Shown in pieces: positions 4,999 through 7,821 of a DNA stretch of 7,821 bases (the first letter of the stretch is position 1; each line of letters begins with the position of its first letter). The stretch comes from an uncultured Oscillospiraceae bacterium (lineage in GTDB: Bacteria; Bacillota; Clostridia; Oscillospirales; Ruminococcaceae). The stretch lies in contig CAKTAM010000086.1 in NCBI GenBank assembly GCA_934527255.1, forward strand, positions 1 through 7,821, in the 5' to 3' direction. Below the pieces are notes generated by a model. That model did no database searches. It was given only the letters and a program-made list of their open reading frames with translations, and was not told the origin of the DNA. The translations under genes were made by a program, and so were the position numbers.

Positions 4999-5025
4999 CG
5001 GCGATCGCTCAGCGGGCGCTGCGGC
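4986..5025. repeat. Inverted repeat spanning two converging stop codons
   Basis: A 10-bp perfect stem joins 4986-4995 (GCCGCAGCGC) to 5016-5025 (GCGCTGCGGC). Inside it TGA and TCA, the two stop codons at 4996-4998 and 5009-5011, are themselves complementary, and GCGATCGC (5001-5008) forms the loop centre. The two converging genes therefore share one 3' hairpin. Neither strand has a T run, so it may act as a mild bidirectional terminator or mRNA-end stabiliser, or simply reflect coding constraint. Confidence 0.6.
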
Positions 5026-6301
5026 CGTCCTGCATCTTCTGGGCGGCCATCAGGATGCCCGCGCGGGAGGCGGCAAAGTTCAGCCCGCCCTGCATATAGG
5101 CGGTAAAGGGGGCGCGCAGCGGCCCGTCGCACGACAGCTCGATGCTGCTGCCCAGTGTGAACGCGCCGGCTGCCATGACCACCTCATCCTCATAGCCGGG
5201 CATCTGCCAGGGCTCCGGCGTGACATAGCTGTCCACCGGGCTTCCGGCCTGAATACCGGCGCACAGGGCCACCAGAGCCTGTGCGCTGCGGCATTCGATG
5301 CTGGTAACAATGTCGTTGTGCGGGGCGGTGTACTCCGGCGTGGTGCGGTAGCCCAGCTGCGCAAACAGGCATTGGGCATAGACGGCGGTCTTCAGCGCTT
5401 CGGCGGTGACGCCCGGCGCATAGTACAGCCCCAGGTACATCTGGCGCAGCACATCCTGCGTGCAGCCAAGCTCCCGGCCGGTGCCGGGGGCCGTCAGCCG
5501 CTGGGCGCACAGCTCGACAAGGTCGTGCTTTCCGGCAATATAGCCGCCCGTGGGGGCAATGCCGCCGCCCGGGTTTTTGATCAGCGAGCCGATCATCAGG
5601 TCGGCGCCGACCTGCGTCGGCTCCTGCTTTTGGGTAAACTCGCCGTAGCAGTTATCGACCACAATGCGGATCTTTGGGTCGGCCCGGCGGGCGGCGGCCG
5701 CAATGGCGGCGATCTGCTCCAGCGTCAGGGCGGGGCGGTCGGCATAGCCGCGGCTGCGCTGCACATAGCAAATTTTTTTGCGCGGGGCCTCGCCGCGCGC
5801 CCCGGCGGCAATGGCGGCTTCGATGGCGGGCAGATCGGGCGCGCCGTCAGCCGTCAGGTCTACCTGCTCGTACCGCACGCCGAAATCCATCAGGCTGCCG
5901 CAGCCCTTTTCCCCCGTCAGGCCAATGACGCTGCACAGGGTGTCATAGGGGCGGCCGGTGACGCACAGCATGGTGTCGCCGGTGCGCAGCACGCCGAACA
6001 GCGCCACCGTCAGTGCATGGGTGCCGCTGAGAAAATGCGGGCGAAACAGCGCATCCTCGCTGCCCGTCAGCCGGGCGAACACCTCGCCCAGCTTTTCGCG
6101 GCCGACATCGTCATAGCCGTAGCCGGTGGTGCCCGTCAGGTGGGTGGCGGAGACCCTGCAGTCGGTAAAAGCCTTCAGCATTTTCAGCTGGTTATAGTCG
6201 CGGATATCCTCAATGGCGGCAAACTGCGGGCGGCAGGCTGCCAGCACGCGGGCATCCAGCGCCATCAGCTCGTCCGATACGGGAAAGAAATCACGGATCA
6301 T
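5009..6301 (-). CDS. Methionine gamma-lyase family PLP-dependent enzyme (YnbB-like)
   Basis: This 430-residue, full-length fold-type I PLP enzyme matches the Met_gamma_lyase/'aluminium resistance protein' family. Visible features are SATHLTGTTGYGYDD (51-65), the phosphate-binding SGTHAL (92-97), VVDNCYGEF (214-222) with D216 for the pyridine nitrogen, and GSLIKNPGGG (238-247) with K242 as the expected Schiff-base lysine, then GGYIAG. The family is annotated as carbon-sulfur lyases acting on methionine or cysteine-type substrates, but the true reaction of YnbB-type members is poorly established, so I assign only the family. ATG at 6301 has AAAGGAG six nt upstream (6314-6308). It is the last gene of the murD-GNAT operon, 49 nt after the GNAT stop, and its stop is 10 nt from that of the converging membrane-protein gene. 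Confidence 0.93.
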   Translation of the reverse strand: MIRDFFPVSDELMALDARVLAACRPQFAAIEDIRDYNQLKMLKAFTDCRVSATHLTGTTGYGYDDVGREKLGEVFARLTGSEDALFRPHFLSGTHALTVALFGVLRTGDTMLCVTGRPYDTLCSVIGLTGEKGCGSLMDFGVRYEQVDLTADGAPDLPAIEAAIAAGARGEAPRKKICYVQRSRGYADRPALTLEQIAAIAAAARRADPKIRIVVDNCYGEFTQKQEPTQVGADLMIGSLIKNPGGGIAPTGGYIAGKHDLVELCAQRLTAPGTGRELGCTQDVLRQMYLGLYYAPGVTAEALKTAVYAQCLFAQLGYRTTPEYTAPHNDIVTSIECRSAQALVALCAGIQAGSPVDSYVTPEPWQMPGYEDEVVMAAGAFTLGSSIELSCDGPLRAPFTAYMQGGLNFAASRAGILMAAQKMQDGRSAR

Positions 6302-6307
6302 GAAAAA

Positions 6308-6314
6308 CTCCTTT
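6308..6314 (-). promoter_or_regulatory. Ribosome binding site of the methionine gamma-lyase family gene
   Basis: AAAGGAG on the minus strand, six nt before the ATG at 6301. It lies in the 49-nt gap after the GNAT stop, which shows no terminator or promoter, so the gene is most likely read as part of the murD-GNAT transcript. Confidence 0.85.
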
Positions 6315-6350
6315 GCGGTTTGAAAGCGGTTGGAAAGGTTCGGCGGCCCC

Positions 6351-7253
6351 TCAAAGCTCGCGCCGCCAGAGAACGCCTCCGGCGCGGTAGTCCAGCGGGG
6401 TGTAATACCCGGTCATGGCCGGGCTGCAGTAAACGTACAGGCGGCTGTGTACCGGGGCGGCCGCTGCCGCCGCCGCAAGCAGCGCCCGGCCAAGCCCGGC
6501 CCCCCGGCACTGCGGACGCACCGTGACATCCGAAAGATAAACGGCCTGTCCGGCTGCGGCGGGGCCGCCGGACGGCTGCTCTGCCGACGGCCGCTTTTTG
6601 GGCACAAGGCCGCCCAGCACACGGCGAAGAAGGGCGGCGGGCGCACTGTTCGGCGCGGGGGCAAAGGGCAGGGCGACCGGGCCGCTGCCCACCAAACAGG
6701 CGGCCGGGGCGGCGTCCGGCCCCAGGCGCAGTACCGCCGCCAGCCCCCGGTTGCGGCGCGTGCACAGATCGGCGTAAAAATCGCCGCAGGCGCTTTGCGG
6801 CAGCCCATCACAGATAAGAGCCGCCGCCGCGGCATAGCTTTGCTGCAGGGCGGCGCCTGTGTCCGTATCTGCGGGCTGCAGGCGGGCAAACGGCCCGCAG
6901 GCGTCAGCCGGAGGCTGCGGGTCGCCCGGCGCGGCAGGGGCGCTCATCCATACCAGCTGTCGGGCGCTGCCGGGCAAAAAACGGCACCGGTCGGCCGTAT
7001 ACAGGGTGCGGATGCCCGCAAAGGGCAAAAAGGCGGCCAGCTCGCGGCGCTGGGCGGCGGCAGGCCGCCCCAGCAGAACGCCCGTTTGGCCGTGCACGGC
7101 CAGTACAAGCCCGTCGCCGCAGTCATACACAGCCAGCTGGCCGGGCATGCCGCCGAAGGCCTGCCGCCACAAAGCGGCCAGCAGGCCGGGGTGCGGCACG
7201 GCGGCACAGCGGGCCTCCAGCAGGGCAGGCGCGTTTTCGGCCGGGCGGATCAC
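6351..7253 (-). CDS. GNAT family N-acetyltransferase with long N-terminal extension
   Basis: This 300-residue protein has its GNAT core at the C-terminus. Residues 237-262 form the beta4-alpha3 acetyl-CoA site (VYLSDVTVRPQ then Q248-C-R-G251-A-G253-L-G-R), followed by a YVYCSPAMTGYYTPLDYRAG segment (274-292) typical of the end of the fold. The first 110 residues are not a recognisable GNAT and may be a degenerate or family-specific domain; residues 104-118 and 219-236 are Pro/Ala/Gly-rich linkers. The acyl acceptor cannot be told from sequence. It starts with GTG at 7253 inside a GTGA overlap with the murD stop and has no good ribosome site, so translation is probably coupled to murD. Linkage to murD could hint at a cell-wall precursor or small-molecule substrate, but that is speculation. 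Confidence 0.85.
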   Translation of the reverse strand: MIRPAENAPALLEARCAAVPHPGLLAALWRQAFGGMPGQLAVYDCGDGLVLAVHGQTGVLLGRPAAAQRRELAAFLPFAGIRTLYTADRCRFLPGSARQLVWMSAPAAPGDPQPPADACGPFARLQPADTDTGAALQQSYAAAAALICDGLPQSACGDFYADLCTRRNRGLAAVLRLGPDAAPAACLVGSGPVALPFAPAPNSAPAALLRRVLGGLVPKKRPSAEQPSGGPAAAGQAVYLSDVTVRPQCRGAGLGRALLAAAAAAAPVHSRLYVYCSPAMTGYYTPLDYRAGGVLWRREL

Positions 7254-7821
7254 AGCGCCCGCACCAGCTCTTTATAGTGCCGCCCGCGCACCTCAAAATT
7301 GGGGTAGGCGTCAAAGCTGGCCGAGGCGGGCGAAAGCGTGACAATATCGCCCGGCACGGTGTTCTGAAACGCCAGCTGTACGGCTTCTTCCATATTGGCG
7401 GCGTGCAGAATGACCAGCCCGCTGTCGGCAAATTCCGGCAGGGTGCGCACCTCGCGCTCAATGATGGGGCCGGTGGGCCCCATCAGGATCAGCAGCCGCA
7501 CATGGGCCAGAATTTCCGGCGCAAGCGGCGCATAGCTGATCTTTTTGTCATAGCCGCCCGCCAGCAGCACCAGCTTCTGCGAAAAGCTGTGCAGCCCGGC
7601 AATGGTGCGGGTAGGGCTGCTGGCAATGCTGTCGTTGTACCATTTGACGCCGTTCAGGGTGCGCACCGGTTCGATGCGGTGCTCGACCCCGGTAAAGGAG
7701 GAGGCGACCTGCCGCATGGTCGGTACATCCACCGCGCCATCTACGGCGGCCATGGCGGCCAGCACGTTTTCAATGTTGTGCGCGCCGGGCAGCAGCAGCT
7801 CGGCGGCGGGCAGTACCCGGG
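7250..7821 (-). CDS. murD: UDP-N-acetylmuramoyl-L-alanine--D-glutamate ligase, C-terminal part (cut by window edge)
   Basis: The visible 189 residues are the C-terminal part of MurD, which adds D-glutamate to UDP-MurNAc-L-Ala using ATP in cytoplasmic peptidoglycan precursor synthesis. Recognisable motifs are LPGAHNIENVLAA at the end of the central domain, GVEHRIE, then WYNDSIASSPTRT (the clostridial version of the NDSKATN block), LLAGGYDKK with the glutamate-contacting lysine, and LSPASASFDAYPNFEVRG near the end. The N-terminal UDP-binding domain, the P-loop and the start lie beyond position 7821. The reading frame is open to the window edge. Its TGA stop (7252-7250) overlaps the GTG of the GNAT gene by four bases. 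It is not flanked here by mraY, ftsW or murG, at least on the downstream side. Confidence 0.96.
   Translation of the reverse strand, partial: RVLPAAELLLPGAHNIENVLAAMAAVDGAVDVPTMRQVASSFTGVEHRIEPVRTLNGVKWYNDSIASSPTRTIAGLHSFSQKLVLLAGGYDKKISYAPLAPEILAHVRLLILMGPTGPIIEREVRTLPEFADSGLVILHAANMEEAVQLAFQNTVPGDIVTLSPASASFDAYPNFEVRGRHYKELVRAL

Noticed and set aside
5001..5008. GCGATCGC octamer, identical to the cyanobacterial HIP1 palindrome
   Set aside because: A single copy in a GC-rich window of a non-cyanobacterial genome is most likely chance.
4467..5132. 221-codon minus-strand frame opposite the membrane-protein gene
   Set aside because: Ser/Arg/Gln-rich translation typical of the antisense of CTG/GCG codons, and it overlaps the end of the PLP-enzyme gene in another frame.
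4979..6526. 515-codon open frame on the plus strand opposite the PLP enzyme
   Set aside because: Low-complexity translation without domains; the minus-strand protein has clear PLP-enzyme motifs throughout.
6330..7277. 315-codon plus-strand frame opposite the GNAT gene
   Set aside because: Gly/Ala/Arg-rich shadow; the minus-strand frame carries the acetyl-CoA motif and is coupled to murD.

Overview
This GC-rich, gene-dense window (7.8 kb) looks like ordinary chromosome from a Gram-positive Firmicute, most likely a clostridial gut bacterium of the Oscillospiraceae/Ruminococcaceae type (Faecalibacterium/Gemmiger/Subdoligranulum-like). The reasons are strong AGGAGG-type ribosome binding sites, a clostridial-looking MurD C-terminus, a Met_gamma_lyase (YnbB-like) protein, a DUF4838 protein, and AT-rich promoters set in GC-rich DNA. 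The taxonomic placement is inference. I see no mobile element, CRISPR array, phage gene or rRNA.

Layout. Positions 91-273 hold a minus-strand tRNA-Arg(ACG) unit with a near-consensus promoter, an A/T-rich upstream tract, an encoded CCA and a terminator. Positions 359-793 (minus) encode a Nudix hydrolase of the Ap4A-hydrolase type. It is divergent from a plus-strand gene (1021-1623) for a membrane-anchored NERD-like protein that appears to have lost the nuclease E-x-K residues. A 288-bp gap rich in inverted and direct repeats leads to a plus-strand DUF4838 gene (1912-3654), a putative TIM-barrel carbohydrate-active enzyme. A 439-bp gene-free stretch (3655-4093) follows and holds several hairpins, including a perfect 15-bp terminator stem. 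Thioredoxin (4094-4402, minus) comes next, and divergent from it is a cysteine- and leucine-rich four-helix membrane protein that I do not recognise (4546-4998, plus).

The right third is a minus-strand operon, transcribed from beyond the window edge: murD (3' part), then a GNAT acetyltransferase overlapping it by four bases, then a PLP-dependent methionine gamma-lyase family protein. The last gene ends 10 bp from the stop codon of the converging membrane-protein gene, with a hairpin spanning both stops.

The genes are mostly housekeeping (translation, nucleotide clean-up, redox, peptidoglycan synthesis) with one isolated carbohydrate-related gene. I found no convincing new multi-gene system. 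The points most worth a second look are the apparently catalytically dead NERD protein, the repeat-rich leader of the DUF4838 gene, the unknown Cys-rich membrane protein, and the unassigned hairpins between converging genes.
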